From assembly GCA_009841255.1 (NCBI GenBank), contig VXMD01000033.1:1-64000 (forward strand): DNA of 64,000 bases. Reading direction: 5' to 3'. The position numbers and the translations under genes were made by a program. Positions 45,083 to 52,962 of the stretch are shown one piece after another; positions within the stretch are counted from its first letter, which is position 1, and every line of letters begins with the position of its first letter. Source of the DNA: Candidatus Poribacteria bacterium (lineage in GTDB: Bacteria; Poribacteria; WGA-4E; WGA-3G). The notes under the pieces are model-generated. The model saw only the letters and a program-made list of their open reading frames with translations, did not search any database and had not been told where the DNA came from.

Positions 45083-46240
45083 ATGAAAATCTTATTCAGA
45101 CTGCTCGGGTTGACACTTGTATATCTGTCAGTCGTTTACATCGTTAGTTGTGGACAGCGTGAAGAGGATGCCGAAATTACGCCAGTTGGACTGGTGAGTG
45201 CAGAGCCAGCAGATGGGAGTACTATCGACGTAAACGGAATCATTACTGCTACTTTTAACGATATTCCCGGAAACGTGTCAGTGAATGCGGGCATTATTAA
45301 AAAAGCAGGAACAACGGTCACAATCTCAGGACCCTTCAACCCGGGTCCACTGACCCTAACAATCACTTGGGAAGATGGAGTGCAAACACTCACCTACACC
45401 GTCACAACACCCAAACCACGGACGACTGAACCAATCCCTGAAGTTGAACAGGAACCCGTCCTTGAGCCCGAACCCATTATCCCAGATGGAATGGTCCTGA
45501 TTCCGGAAGGTGAGTTTAAAATGGATAGCAATGATGGCGGTGCCGATGCCGATGAGCAACCGGTACACACCGTTCACCTTGATGCGTTTTATATAGACGC
45601 AAACGAGGTAACGAATGGAGAATTTAAGGATTTCATCCTCTCGAATCCGGAATGGCAAAAAGATCGCATTGACGATAAATTCGCCGATGCTAATTACCTA
45701 AGCGATTGGAATGGAAATAACCATCCGCTCGGTGAACGGGACCATCCTGTTCGCTACGTGAGTTGGTATGCGGCGATGGCTTACGCCGTGTGGACAGCCA
45801 AACGCTTACCAACAGAAGCGGAATGGGAGAAAGCCGCACGCGGGGGATTAGACAAAAAGCAGTACCCGTGGGGCAACGGCATTAATTTCAACAGGGCAAA
45901 TTATGGTAAGCGTCTCGGCGAGACAACGCCAGTCGGCGATTACCCTCCGAACGACTACGGTGTATATGATATCGCCGGAAACGTGTGGGAATGGTGTCTC
46001 GATGGATACGAGGTTGATTTCTATGCTAACTCTCCACGTCGGAATCCCACGGCAGGTGCAAATACTGTCGAAGAAATCGTCAGCGATTTCGAGAACATTG
46101 TAGATTTTCGCGTGTTGCGGGGAGGTGGGTGGAACAGCAATCCCGAGTGGCTGCGCGCAGCGAACCGTCACGGGACAAGTCCAGCGTATGCTGGCATCGG
46201 TGCCCTCGGATTCCGTTGTGCGAAATCTGTATCACCTTAA
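45083..46240 (+). CDS. Lipoprotein with SUMF1 (FGE-sulfatase) domain
   Basis: 385 aa from ATG 45083. Lipobox YIVSC. Residues about 25-115 form an Ig-like beta segment (GLVSAEPADGSTIDVNGIIT). A Glu/Pro-rich linker follows (residues 115-135), then the SUMF1 domain: GMVLIPEGEFKMDSND, LPTEAEWEKAARGG, VYDIAGNVWEWCLDGY, FRVLRGGGWNSN. In true formylglycine-generating enzymes the reactive Cys pair sits in the segment after GGSW; here that segment is GGGWNSNPEWLRAANR with no Cys, so formylglycine activity is unlikely. Anchored facing the periplasm; role unknown. Confidence 0.9.
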   Translation: MKILFRLLGLTLVYLSVVYIVSCGQREEDAEITPVGLVSAEPADGSTIDVNGIITATFNDIPGNVSVNAGIIKKAGTTVTISGPFNPGPLTLTITWEDGVQTLTYTVTTPKPRTTEPIPEVEQEPVLEPEPIIPDGMVLIPEGEFKMDSNDGGADADEQPVHTVHLDAFYIDANEVTNGEFKDFILSNPEWQKDRIDDKFADANYLSDWNGNNHPLGERDHPVRYVSWYAAMAYAVWTAKRLPTEAEWEKAARGGLDKKQYPWGNGINFNRANYGKRLGETTPVGDYPPNDYGVYDIAGNVWEWCLDGYEVDFYANSPRRNPTAGANTVEEIVSDFENIVDFRVLRGGGWNSNPEWLRAANRHGTSPAYAGIGALGFRCAKSVSP

Positions 46241-46282
46241 CACGTCGTATCTCACCTGATCCACCCCATAAAATTTTGTATG

Positions 46283-46311
46283 TTGAGACAAAAACGAAAA
46301 TTTGTTAGAAT
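46283..46311 (+). promoter_or_regulatory. Sigma70-type promoter of LamG gene 1
   Basis: TTGAGA at 46283-46288, 17-bp spacer, TAGAAT at 46306-46311. ATG 46404 lies about 85 nt downstream of the expected start. Confidence 0.65.
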
Positions 46312-46403
46312 GTCACCTAAAGGGAAGAAGACATCAGTTACTTTCTGATTCTTGTATTTTGTATAGTGTTAAACTATTTTTACTTTTCAGCGAAGGAGAC
46401 GCA

Positions 46404-47189
46404 ATGAAAATCTTTTCAGTTATCACGCTCTGTTTGCTCATCTGTGCGGCATTTTCGCACGCTGACTTAATGGAGGGACTTGTCTTATATATGCCACTTG
46501 ATGAAGGTGCTGGAACCGCAACGCAGGATTTCTCTGCAAACGGTTTTGAAGGCGAAGTGATGGGCGGCGCGAAATGGATTGACGGACAACACGGTAAAGC
46601 ACTTCAATTTGCGGCGGCTGCAGATCACGTCCTCATTGAAGACGATGCTGCCTTTCATCTTGAAGGCGCGATTACACAAGCTGCCTGGGTTCAGCTGGAC
46701 CGGCTTCCAGGCGCACACGCTATTATCTTCGGGACTCGGCAGGGCGGTGCGACTCGGCATATCGGTTTCGGATTCGGCATGAATCCGGCAAATGGTATCA
46801 AAGTCTGGACCAACGGCGCAGCCGGTGGATTCAAGGACATCAACGATAACGCAACAAAACTGGAAACGGGTAAGTGGTATTATCTCGCCTATACCCACAC
46901 AGACGATAGCAACGGCTTAGTAGAGATATACGTAGACGGTGAGGTAACACACTCAGAAGAGTCGGGAAATCCGGTTGCCCCTGCGCAAAATACGAGCGCG
47001 GTGACTATCGGTACATGGGGCGGTGAAGCGTGGACTGGGAGCGTTGACGAAGTTCGACTCTGGAATCGTGCCCTCTCGGCAGACGAGATTAAAGCGAGCA
47101 TGGATCAAAACGCTGAATCATTTCTGACCCCGGTAGAGCCGCAAGGTAAACTCGCCACGACCTGGGCGAATATTAAGTCAAACAAATAA
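46404..47189 (+). CDS. Secreted LamG/concanavalin-like protein 1
   Basis: 261 aa from ATG 46404 (AAGGAG 6 nt upstream). Signal peptide of about 19 residues (MKIFSVITLCLLICAAFSHA). Then one LamG/ConA-like jelly roll: LVLYMPLDEGAGTATQDFS, HGKALQFAAAADHVLIED, YVDGEVTHSEESG, GSVDEVRLWNRALSADEIKA, the last being the diagnostic end of LamG-3 type domains. The C-terminus is TPVEPQGKLATTWANIKSNK, the motif shared with three neighbours. Probable carbohydrate or protein binding outside the cell. Confidence 0.88.
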   Translation: MKIFSVITLCLLICAAFSHADLMEGLVLYMPLDEGAGTATQDFSANGFEGEVMGGAKWIDGQHGKALQFAAAADHVLIEDDAAFHLEGAITQAAWVQLDRLPGAHAIIFGTRQGGATRHIGFGFGMNPANGIKVWTNGAAGGFKDINDNATKLETGKWYYLAYTHTDDSNGLVEIYVDGEVTHSEESGNPVAPAQNTSAVTIGTWGGEAWTGSVDEVRLWNRALSADEIKASMDQNAESFLTPVEPQGKLATTWANIKSNK

Positions 47190-47229
47190 TCTGTAAACGA
47201 ATCACATTTTTTTAACGATGGCCCTTGGG

Positions 47230-47272
47230 CATTGTTCCCTGTGCAAGCCGCGTGTGGGCTTGCAGGACAATG
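47230..47272. repeat. Long hairpin, dispersed-repeat type
   Basis: CATTGT (47230-47235) with ACAATG (47267-47272) and TGCAAGCC (47242-47249) with GGCTTGCA (47257-47264) form a long imperfect stem after LamG gene 1. Its GC content and the lack of a following T-run speak against a simple terminator. Confidence 0.5.
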
Positions 47273-47402
47273 TTCCACAATGGTTTCTGGTGAAACTTCC
47301 GTCCGCATCTAAAAAGGTGCGGACGATCCATCAACAACCTGCCCGAAATGTAATGGAGGGCAGAGCAGAAGTTCATAATTAGAAATTTGTGCTAAGTTTC
47401 GG

Positions 47403-47430
47403 AAAGGCTGGGGCTTAGGCACCAGCCTTT
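47403..47430 (+). other. Hairpin upstream of LamG gene 2
   Basis: AAAGGCTGG (47403-47411) and CCAGCCTTT (47422-47430) with a 10-nt loop, 28 nt before ATG 47459. Either a terminator of the preceding unit or a leader structure. Confidence 0.5.
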
Positions 47431-47458
47431 CTGCTAATCTACGAACAAGGAGATTATC

Positions 47459-48241
47459 ATGAAGACGTTGGTATTTTTGTTGGTTTCCTTTGGCGCGATC
47501 CTCGTGCTTTCTATGAACGTTGAAGCAATTCGAAACGATTCGGATCTGATCATCTACTATTCCTTCGACAAAGATGAAAAAGAGGTCGCAGACGACAGTG
47601 GTAATGGGTTTGACGGTGAAGTTTCAAATGCGGACTGGAGTAAAGATGGCAAACACGGTGGCGCGATGGAATTTGACGGCGGAAGTGCTATCAAAACCCC
47701 ACAAGAAATCCCCGGTCTTACTGATACTGAGCTAACGGCAATGACTGTGGAGCATTGGGTAATGATTAATGCACAAACCGGCGACACACAGCAAGTTTGG
47801 GAAGCATTGAATGCTGCGGGTGCATGGCCTGCTGAAACCTTCATCGAAGGGGCCGCAGAGATGGTGTTCTACATCTATGATACCAAAAACACGGAACATC
47901 GAACCCCGATTCCGGAATTGCCAGTTAAAAAATGGGTACATATCGCTGGCACGTATGACGGTAAAGTTCAGAAGTCTTATTTTAACGGCAAAGTCGTCAG
48001 TGAAACGGATTGGAGCGGTAAATTCACAATCTTCGCCGCGCCTACGGGTGCCATCGTTCTCGGTAAAGACAATGAGGCAGACATTCAATACCTAAACGGG
48101 TTTATCGATGAGTTCGCCTTCTATACACGCGCCTTGAGCGAGGATGAGATTAAAGCCGACATGAACGACGGCGTTCTATTTGCTGTTGATCCGAGAGAGA
48201 AACTCAGCACCACATGGGCAAATATCAAGGCTGAGTATTAA
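47459..48241 (+). CDS. Secreted LamG/concanavalin-like protein 2
   Basis: 260 aa from ATG 47459 (AAGGAG upstream). Signal peptide of about 23 residues. LamG pattern: LIIYYSFDKDEKEVADDSGN, HGGAMEFDGGSAIKT, KKWVHIAGTYDGKVQKSYFN, GFIDEFAFYTRALSEDEIKA. It ends with AVDPREKLSTTWANIKAEY, the common C-terminal motif. Paralogue of the LamG protein upstream, with identity concentrated in the domain end and the tail. Confidence 0.88.
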   Translation: MKTLVFLLVSFGAILVLSMNVEAIRNDSDLIIYYSFDKDEKEVADDSGNGFDGEVSNADWSKDGKHGGAMEFDGGSAIKTPQEIPGLTDTELTAMTVEHWVMINAQTGDTQQVWEALNAAGAWPAETFIEGAAEMVFYIYDTKNTEHRTPIPELPVKKWVHIAGTYDGKVQKSYFNGKVVSETDWSGKFTIFAAPTGAIVLGKDNEADIQYLNGFIDEFAFYTRALSEDEIKADMNDGVLFAVDPREKLSTTWANIKAEY

Positions 48242-48262
48242 CCTGAGTCGTCAGTTTTGTAG

Positions 48263-48281
48263 GGGCTGGGTAACCCAGCCC
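48263..48281. repeat. Hairpin GGGCTGGGT-A-ACCCAGCCC
   Basis: A 9-bp perfect inverted repeat with a single central base, just after LamG gene 2. Looks like a dispersed palindromic repeat; it may also act as a transcription end. Confidence 0.55.
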
Positions 48282-48289
48282 TTACAACA

Positions 48290-49393
48290 GTGACCCTCCA
48301 TGAAATGTTGCCGTTAACTGAAAACTATCTCACTGCCAAATTTTTAACCCCTCAGGTCTACAGGACCGCTCCCTTGATACAAACAGAAATCCAGTTAGAA
48401 TCATATCTATCCGAACCGACAGACGAGGTAACAGCGTCTATGGCTACGCTGGAGGGGGATATCCTTATCCTCGGTGTTGGTGGAAAGATGGGACCGACGC
48501 TCGCCAAACAGGCGAAACGCGCTATTGACCTCGCAGGAATCACCAAAAAGGTTATCGGTGTGTCCCGTTTTTCGACACCGGGTGTGCAAGCAGGTTTGCA
48601 TGAAGTCGGTATTGAAACAATTGCCGGGGATTTGCTATCCGAAGACTGTTTGCAAAACCTGCCTAACATCCAAAATGTGATCTTGATGGCAGGTAGGAAG
48701 TTCGGTTCTACAGATGATGAAAGTCTAACGTGGGCGATGAATAGCTATATGCCGGGACGTGTAGCAGATAAGTTTAAGGATTCTCGGCTGGTCGTTTTTT
48801 CAACAGGAAATGTCTACCCGCTAACCCGAGTCTCCTATGGGGGTGCGACAGAATGTTTACCCCCCGCTCCAATCGGTGAATACGCGCAATCGTGCTTGAG
48901 CCGTGAGCGTATATGTGCCTACTTTTCATTGCAATTCGGTACACCTATGGCGATTTTGCGCTTAAATTACGCGATTGACCTCCGTTATGGAATATTGCTG
49001 GATATCGCCGAAAAAGTTTACACGGAACAATCGATTTCACTTGAGATGGGCAATGTGAATGTAATATGGCAAAGAGATGCGAATTCTGTGGTTTTGCGGG
49101 CTTTCGCACACTGCCAAAGTCCACCATTGATCCTCAATGTGACCGGACCGGAGACGGTTTCTATCCGATACCTCGCTGGACGTTTCGGCACGCTTTTCAA
49201 CAAACTGCCACGGTTCGAGGGCGAAGAGGCAGAAACGGCATTGTTAAGTAATCCCGCTCGGTGTCATCGCCTATTTGGATACCCACGTGTTTCTTTGGAG
49301 CAGATGGTCGAATGGACAGCAGAATGGGTTCGGATAGGTGGAACAACACTCCGTAAACCGACGCACTTTGAGGTGCGTGACGGAAAATTCTGA
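48290..49393 (+). CDS. NAD(P)-binding epimerase/SDR-like protein
   Basis: 367 aa from GTG 48290; ATG 48305 is a plausible alternative; no clear ribosome site. Rossmann start near residue 57: DILILGVGGKMGPTLAKQA. Extended-SDR layout: VVFSTGNVYPLT is the catalytic Ser/Thr region and GEYAQSCLSRERIC the Tyr region. The canonical YxxxK reads Y-A-Q-S-C here, so the catalytic Lys is replaced by Cys. C-terminal motifs (NVTGPETVSIRYLAGRFG) fit UDP-sugar epimerase-like proteins. It could be a non-catalytic or divergent dehydrogenase. Substrate unknown. Confidence 0.8.
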   Translation: MTLHEMLPLTENYLTAKFLTPQVYRTAPLIQTEIQLESYLSEPTDEVTASMATLEGDILILGVGGKMGPTLAKQAKRAIDLAGITKKVIGVSRFSTPGVQAGLHEVGIETIAGDLLSEDCLQNLPNIQNVILMAGRKFGSTDDESLTWAMNSYMPGRVADKFKDSRLVVFSTGNVYPLTRVSYGGATECLPPAPIGEYAQSCLSRERICAYFSLQFGTPMAILRLNYAIDLRYGILLDIAEKVYTEQSISLEMGNVNVIWQRDANSVVLRAFAHCQSPPLILNVTGPETVSIRYLAGRFGTLFNKLPRFEGEEAETALLSNPARCHRLFGYPRVSLEQMVEWTAEWVRIGGTTLRKPTHFEVRDGKF

Positions 49394-49394
49394 T

Positions 49395-49585
49395 AATGGC
49401 TATCGGTTGTCAGTCATCAGTTAAAGAACGCAAGTTGCCACCCTTGTAGCATAGAGAACCGTTAGTCTGTGCATCAGGGTGCGCAACTTAATAGGATACG
49501 CTACAAAAGAGTCCCCAAGGCAGACAGATTGTCACAGGAAACCCCTTTAACTGAAAACCGATAACCGAAAACTGATAACTTCAAA
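49395..49585. repeat. Heptad-like CAGT/ACTG intergenic repeat, copy 2
   Basis: Starts TATCGGTTGTCAGTCATCAG and ends with ACTGAAAACCGATAACCGAA and a further ACTGATAAC, flanking about 130 bp of spacer. Same family as at 34060, 52838 and 54090. Confidence 0.65.
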
Positions 49586-49601
49586 ACAATATAGACAAAA
49601 A

Positions 49602-50564
49602 ATGCGAATTTTGTTAGCATATCAGAGCAGTGTTTTTGTGGCGTTTGCACTTTTAATTACCAATGCTTTGTGCCAACTGCACCCGCCGGTAACTATCGCT
49701 TTCGCTTCGGACGTGAGCGGTGATTGGGAAATCTATCTAACAGATACGACCGGTAAACAACCGGTGAATCTTACACGCAATCCGGCGGCAGATTATTATC
49801 CGACGTGGGCACCTGATGGCGTTCAGCTCGCTTTTTTTTCTCGGCGCGATGGGAATCACGAAATTTATGTGATGCGGGCTAATGGAACCCATCAGCGACG
49901 CTTAACACATCACCCGGCAACAGATAAAGCTCCCGCTTGGGCACCTGATGGTAAGCGCCTTGCTTTCACGTCAAATCGAGATGGGCATTTCAATATTTAC
50001 CTGCTCCACCTTGATAGCGGCGAGGTAACCCATCTCACCGATAACCCATTTGAAGATGAAGCCCCTTCGTGGGCACCCGACGGAAATACCTTAGTTTTTC
50101 ACTCAAAACGGGAACTTAACTGGGATATTTACGTGATTGATGTAGGCAGTCGGGTCGAACGGCGGTTGACACATCAACCGCTAATGGACACCTATCCCGC
50201 CTGGTCACCCGATGGCACACGGATTGTATATGCGTCTATGCACCAAGAGGCAGAACTCGCCGATTTCGATTTGTACCTTATGGACGCAATTGATGGTGGG
50301 AACAAACAAGCCCTCACCGACACACCAACGGATGAAGCAGTTCCGGCTTGGGCACCTAACGGCAAAACGCTTGCTTTTCAATTTGAAAAGGACGGCAGAT
50401 GGGTTATCCACCTGATGCATGCCGATGGAACTGAACGCCGTGAATTGATTAACAACGGGGCATGGGCGGCACAACCGAAATGGTTCAGCGGAAACTCGGA
50501 TGTCCTGCCTATAGAACCGTCAACATTACAGATCCAGCAATGGGGCAAAATTCGAGGTTTTTAA
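49602..50564 (+). CDS. Secreted PD40 (TolB-like) beta-propeller protein
   Basis: 320 aa from ATG 49602; no Shine-Dalgarno visible. Signal peptide of about 24 residues. At least five PD40/WD40-like blades with the PD40 signature: YYPTWAPDGVQLAFFSRRDG, KAPAWAPDGKRLAFTSNRDG, EAPSWAPDGNTLVFHSKREL, TYPAWSPDGTRIVYASM, AVPAWAPNGKTLAFQFEKDG. Related to the TolB propeller, but no N-terminal TolB domain is present. The last residues, LPIEPSTLQIQQWGKIRGF, are a weak form of the C-terminal motif in neighbouring genes. Confidence 0.9.
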   Translation: MRILLAYQSSVFVAFALLITNALCQLHPPVTIAFASDVSGDWEIYLTDTTGKQPVNLTRNPAADYYPTWAPDGVQLAFFSRRDGNHEIYVMRANGTHQRRLTHHPATDKAPAWAPDGKRLAFTSNRDGHFNIYLLHLDSGEVTHLTDNPFEDEAPSWAPDGNTLVFHSKRELNWDIYVIDVGSRVERRLTHQPLMDTYPAWSPDGTRIVYASMHQEAELADFDLYLMDAIDGGNKQALTDTPTDEAVPAWAPNGKTLAFQFEKDGRWVIHLMHADGTERRELINNGAWAAQPKWFSGNSDVLPIEPSTLQIQQWGKIRGF

Positions 50565-50577
50565 GCTTACCTTGCGG
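50558..50577. repeat. TTTTAAGCTTACCTTGCGG repeat at a stop codon, copy 1
   Basis: This 19-nt sequence contains the stop codon of the propeller gene and occurs identically at 52244-52262, where it likewise overlaps the stop of the second CBM-like gene. Its second half recurs at 63459. Confidence 0.6.
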
Positions 50578-50678
50578 ATAAGTAACGTTGTTTGTGATTT
50601 GAAGGTTTTGGTGATCGAGCCGCCTGCGTGTTTTTGCAAACGCTGAAATCCAATGCGAAGAAAGTTTTTGCTTGGGCG

Positions 50679-50710
50679 TTTCTGCGTATTTCTGTGTATT
50701 TCTGTGTATT
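50679..50710. repeat. Short tandem repeat, period 10
   Basis: Three units of TCTGYGTATT in a row in the spacer between the propeller and CBM-like gene 1. Probably non-functional. Confidence 0.7.
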
Positions 50711-50751
50711 GTTGCAGGCTACGCGTTTGGGTCTAACGAAAAGCTCTTAAC

Positions 50752-50806
50752 TTTAACCATCAACTCGCCTCCGTTATAAATGTTAAGGCACGAGTTGATG
50801 GTTAAA
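50752..50806. repeat. 55-bp dispersed palindrome, copy A
   Basis: Inverted arms of 16 bp (50752-50767 and 50791-50806) with a 23-nt loop. A very similar element is at 55288-55341, so this is a repeat family. It is followed by ACTGATAACTGATAACTT of the heptad type. Confidence 0.75.
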
Positions 50807-50843
50807 ACTGATAACTGATAACTTTAAAAAAAGGAGATATTTT

Positions 50844-51497
50844 ATGCGCTTCAAAACGTTAGTATTAGGTACGCTCTTCATGTTTGGTTTGCTGCTAACA
50901 AGCGGTACGAGTTACGGCTATGAGCGGGCAATTGAGGCAGAGATGGCGGACGCGATCGAAGCACCGATGGTCGTCGCCGACGATGCAGACGCTTCCGGGG
51001 GACAGTTCATCTGGATGGAAGGGGAGCCCGTTGCTGGTGGCGGTGGTGAAGGTTGGGCGGAATACACCCTGCATATCCCTGCACCCGGCACTTACGCACT
51101 CTGGGGCAAAGTCATCGCATGGGATGGCAATAGCGATTCCTTCTGGGTAACATGGCAACCCGCCGATCCGGACGAAGATGCACAAGCTACTCAGAACACT
51201 GAGTTCCGATGGGGCGTTGCTCAAGGCAACGATTGGCACTGGGATCGGATCAACCACTGGTTAGACGGTGGAACCTTTGAACGGGAATGGGAGATATCGG
51301 CAGCTGGGGACACCACGCTGCGTATCGCCGTTCGGGAAGACGCAACGATGCTGGATGTGATCTATATCACTGACAATCTTTCAGAAGACGAAGCAGAAGT
51401 GAATCCGCGGGATCCGATTCCTGAAGATTCCTTAACGCCTGTCGAGCCACAAGATAAACTCACTACAACGTGGGGCAGACTCAAAGCAGGTAGATAG
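50844..51497 (+). CDS. Secreted CBM-like protein 1 of a tandem pair
   Basis: 217 aa from ATG 50844 (AAGGAGATATTTT upstream). Signal peptide of about 25 residues. Then EAEMADAIEAPMVVADD and GGQFIWMEGEPVAGGG, WAEYTLHIPAPGTYALWGKV, WHWDRINHWLDGGTFEREW and TTLRIAVREDATMLDVIYIT, which together resemble the CBM6/CBM35-type galactose-binding fold. The C-terminus is TPVEPQDKLTTTWGRLKAGR. Highly similar to the next gene: a recent tandem duplication. Probably binds glycans outside the cell. Confidence 0.85.
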   Translation: MRFKTLVLGTLFMFGLLLTSGTSYGYERAIEAEMADAIEAPMVVADDADASGGQFIWMEGEPVAGGGGEGWAEYTLHIPAPGTYALWGKVIAWDGNSDSFWVTWQPADPDEDAQATQNTEFRWGVAQGNDWHWDRINHWLDGGTFEREWEISAAGDTTLRIAVREDATMLDVIYITDNLSEDEAEVNPRDPIPEDSLTPVEPQDKLTTTWGRLKAGR

Positions 51498-51562
51498 ATA
51501 GTCAACTACGGGCGGATCAATACATCCGCCCAACATTTCAGAGAAGAGAAAGGAGCATTTTG

Positions 51563-52249
51563 GTGAAGTACGGACTAATTTTTTCGCTGCTTATATTGAC
51601 AGCGTTTGTATGCGGGATCGTGGAACTTGGTGCTGAGGTAGAAATTGCCCTTGAAGCTGAACTGGCACAAGAAATCGTAGAACCGATGATTATTGATGAT
51701 AACAAAGTGGGAAAAGATGCCTCTAATGGAAAATTCATCTGGATGGAAGGTGAACCCGTTGCGGGTGGTGGTGGTGCGGGTCATGCAGACTTTATCGTTA
51801 ATATCCCGGAACCTGGGAAGTACGCACTCTGGGGTCACGTTATCGCCTGGGACGGCAACAGCGATTCCTTCTGGGTGACATGGGAACCCGCCGACCCAAA
51901 GGAAGATGCACAAGCTACACAGAATACACAGTTCCGTTGGGGTGTTGGGCAAGGTGGCACTTGGCATTGGGATCGCATCAATCACTGGTTAGACGGCGGA
52001 ACCTTCGATCGGGAATGGAAATTCAACAAAGCCGGTGAAACGCTCCTACGTATCGCCGTGCGGGAAGATGCAACGATGTTGGATGCGATTTTCGTGACGA
52101 CTAACGTGAAAGCAACAGCTGCGGACCAAGCGAACGTTCGGCTTCCGACCGATAAAGATAGGAAAATACAAATTGAGGGGCTCGCTGTGGACGCGAAAGG
52201 TAAAGCCGCAACCACGTGGGGAGGCCTGAAACAGGTGTATCAATTTTAA
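51563..52249 (+). CDS. Secreted CBM-like protein 2 of a tandem pair
   Basis: 228 aa from GTG 51563 (AGGAG 8 nt upstream; TTG 51560 possible). Same architecture as gene 1, with near-identical blocks GKFIWMEGEPVAGGGG, DSFWVTWEPADPKEDAQATQ and WHWDRINHWLDGGTFDREW. It ends with AVDAKGKAATTWGGLKQVYQF, a longer form of the shared tail. The stop overlaps the 19-nt repeat at 52244, and its last 149 nt overlap the minus-strand gene at 52101. Confidence 0.85.
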   Translation: MKYGLIFSLLILTAFVCGIVELGAEVEIALEAELAQEIVEPMIIDDNKVGKDASNGKFIWMEGEPVAGGGGAGHADFIVNIPEPGKYALWGHVIAWDGNSDSFWVTWEPADPKEDAQATQNTQFRWGVGQGGTWHWDRINHWLDGGTFDREWKFNKAGETLLRIAVREDATMLDAIFVTTNVKATAADQANVRLPTDKDRKIQIEGLAVDAKGKAATTWGGLKQVYQF

Positions 52250-52775
52250 GCTTACCTTGCGGTTCGGTCAGGTCGGTTTGATGAATGAAGTACCTCTCCG
52301 TAGAATCGCCCTCCACTTCGTTACGGGCTACAGGTTTGAGTTTACCCAAGACAGTGGTTTCCTGCAACACCGGCGCAGGCGGATTTAAGGAACGCACGTC
52401 GTTACTCCACAAGGTAAGTTTAAAAATCAGATTGGCGCAGGGTACGGTTTTGATAAACAAGTTGTTGCGAAATAGATAGCACTGCTCCCCGTAATCGTTG
52501 ATACGCCATTGATCAAAACCACGTTCAAACTGGATAACGCGATCAGGTGGGCCGAGGTGAAGTTGTAACGCCTCCGTTGCCCGCTTGTCGCGTTTCACAA
52601 GCGCATACGTCGCATAAGCTAAACCCGAAAGAATCCCACCTAAAACTATTTTCCCTCTTAATTTGACTGAAACACTCTCCGCAGTTGGTGTTAATCCCGA
52701 GATTAGACACACAATAAGGACAAAAGCACAGATTTTTTTTCGTTTTAGAGAGAAAATATGGCATAAATTTAACAT
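52101..52775 (-). CDS. Small exported protein, 3' end overlapping convergent gene
   Basis: 224 aa from ATG 52775. N-terminal hydrophobic segment CAFVLIVCLISGLTPTAES suggests a signal peptide. The part LHLGPPDRVIQFERGFDQWR (about residues 80-99), then YLFRNNLFIKTVPC, resembles SmpA/OmlA-like lipid-binding proteins. The last about 50 codons (52101-52249) are read antisense through CBM-like gene 2, so this C-terminus may not be real. The frame stays open only through the repeat at 52244-52262. I keep it because the first 170 residues look natural. Confidence 0.5.
   Translation of the reverse strand: MLNLCHIFSLKRKKICAFVLIVCLISGLTPTAESVSVKLRGKIVLGGILSGLAYATYALVKRDKRATEALQLHLGPPDRVIQFERGFDQWRINDYGEQCYLFRNNLFIKTVPCANLIFKLTLWSNDVRSLNPPAPVLQETTVLGKLKPVARNEVEGDSTERYFIHQTDLTEPQGKLKIDTPVSGLPTWLRLYLSRPQRAPQFVFSYLYRSEAERSLGPQLLLSR
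52255..52270. repeat. CCTTGCGGTTCGGTCA repeat, copy with an exact partner at 63459
   Basis: 16 nt identical to 63459-63474. On the minus strand it reads TGACCGAACCGCAAGG; at 63459 it supplies the AAGGA ribosome site of the Gfo/Idh gene. Confidence 0.6.
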
Positions 52776-52789
52776 TTGTGTGTTATCTC

Positions 52790-52818
52790 TTGACAAAAAA
52801 AAACTTGGGGGGTATCCT
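52790..52818 (+). promoter_or_regulatory. Sigma70-type promoter of nadA
   Basis: TTGACA at 52790-52795, 17-bp spacer, TATCCT at 52813-52818. It reads toward nadA through a repeat-rich leader of about 140 nt. Confidence 0.65.
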
Positions 52819-52837
52819 AATTGGAACGAATAAAAAG

Positions 52838-52942
52838 AGTTATCAGTTCTCAGTGGTCAGTTAATAGTTAAGAGACCTCTGGTACAAGAAACTTTAGACC
52901 CATCAGAAATTTCTTAACTGAAAACTGTTAACTGTTAACTTC
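52838..52942. repeat. Heptad-like CAGT/ACTG intergenic repeat, copy 3
   Basis: Starts GTTATCAGTTCTCAGTGGTC and ends ACTGAAAACTGTTAACTGTT, inverted halves around about 45 bp, in the nadA leader. Confidence 0.65.
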
Positions 52943-52962
52943 TAAACGGAGTGTGTAAAAAA

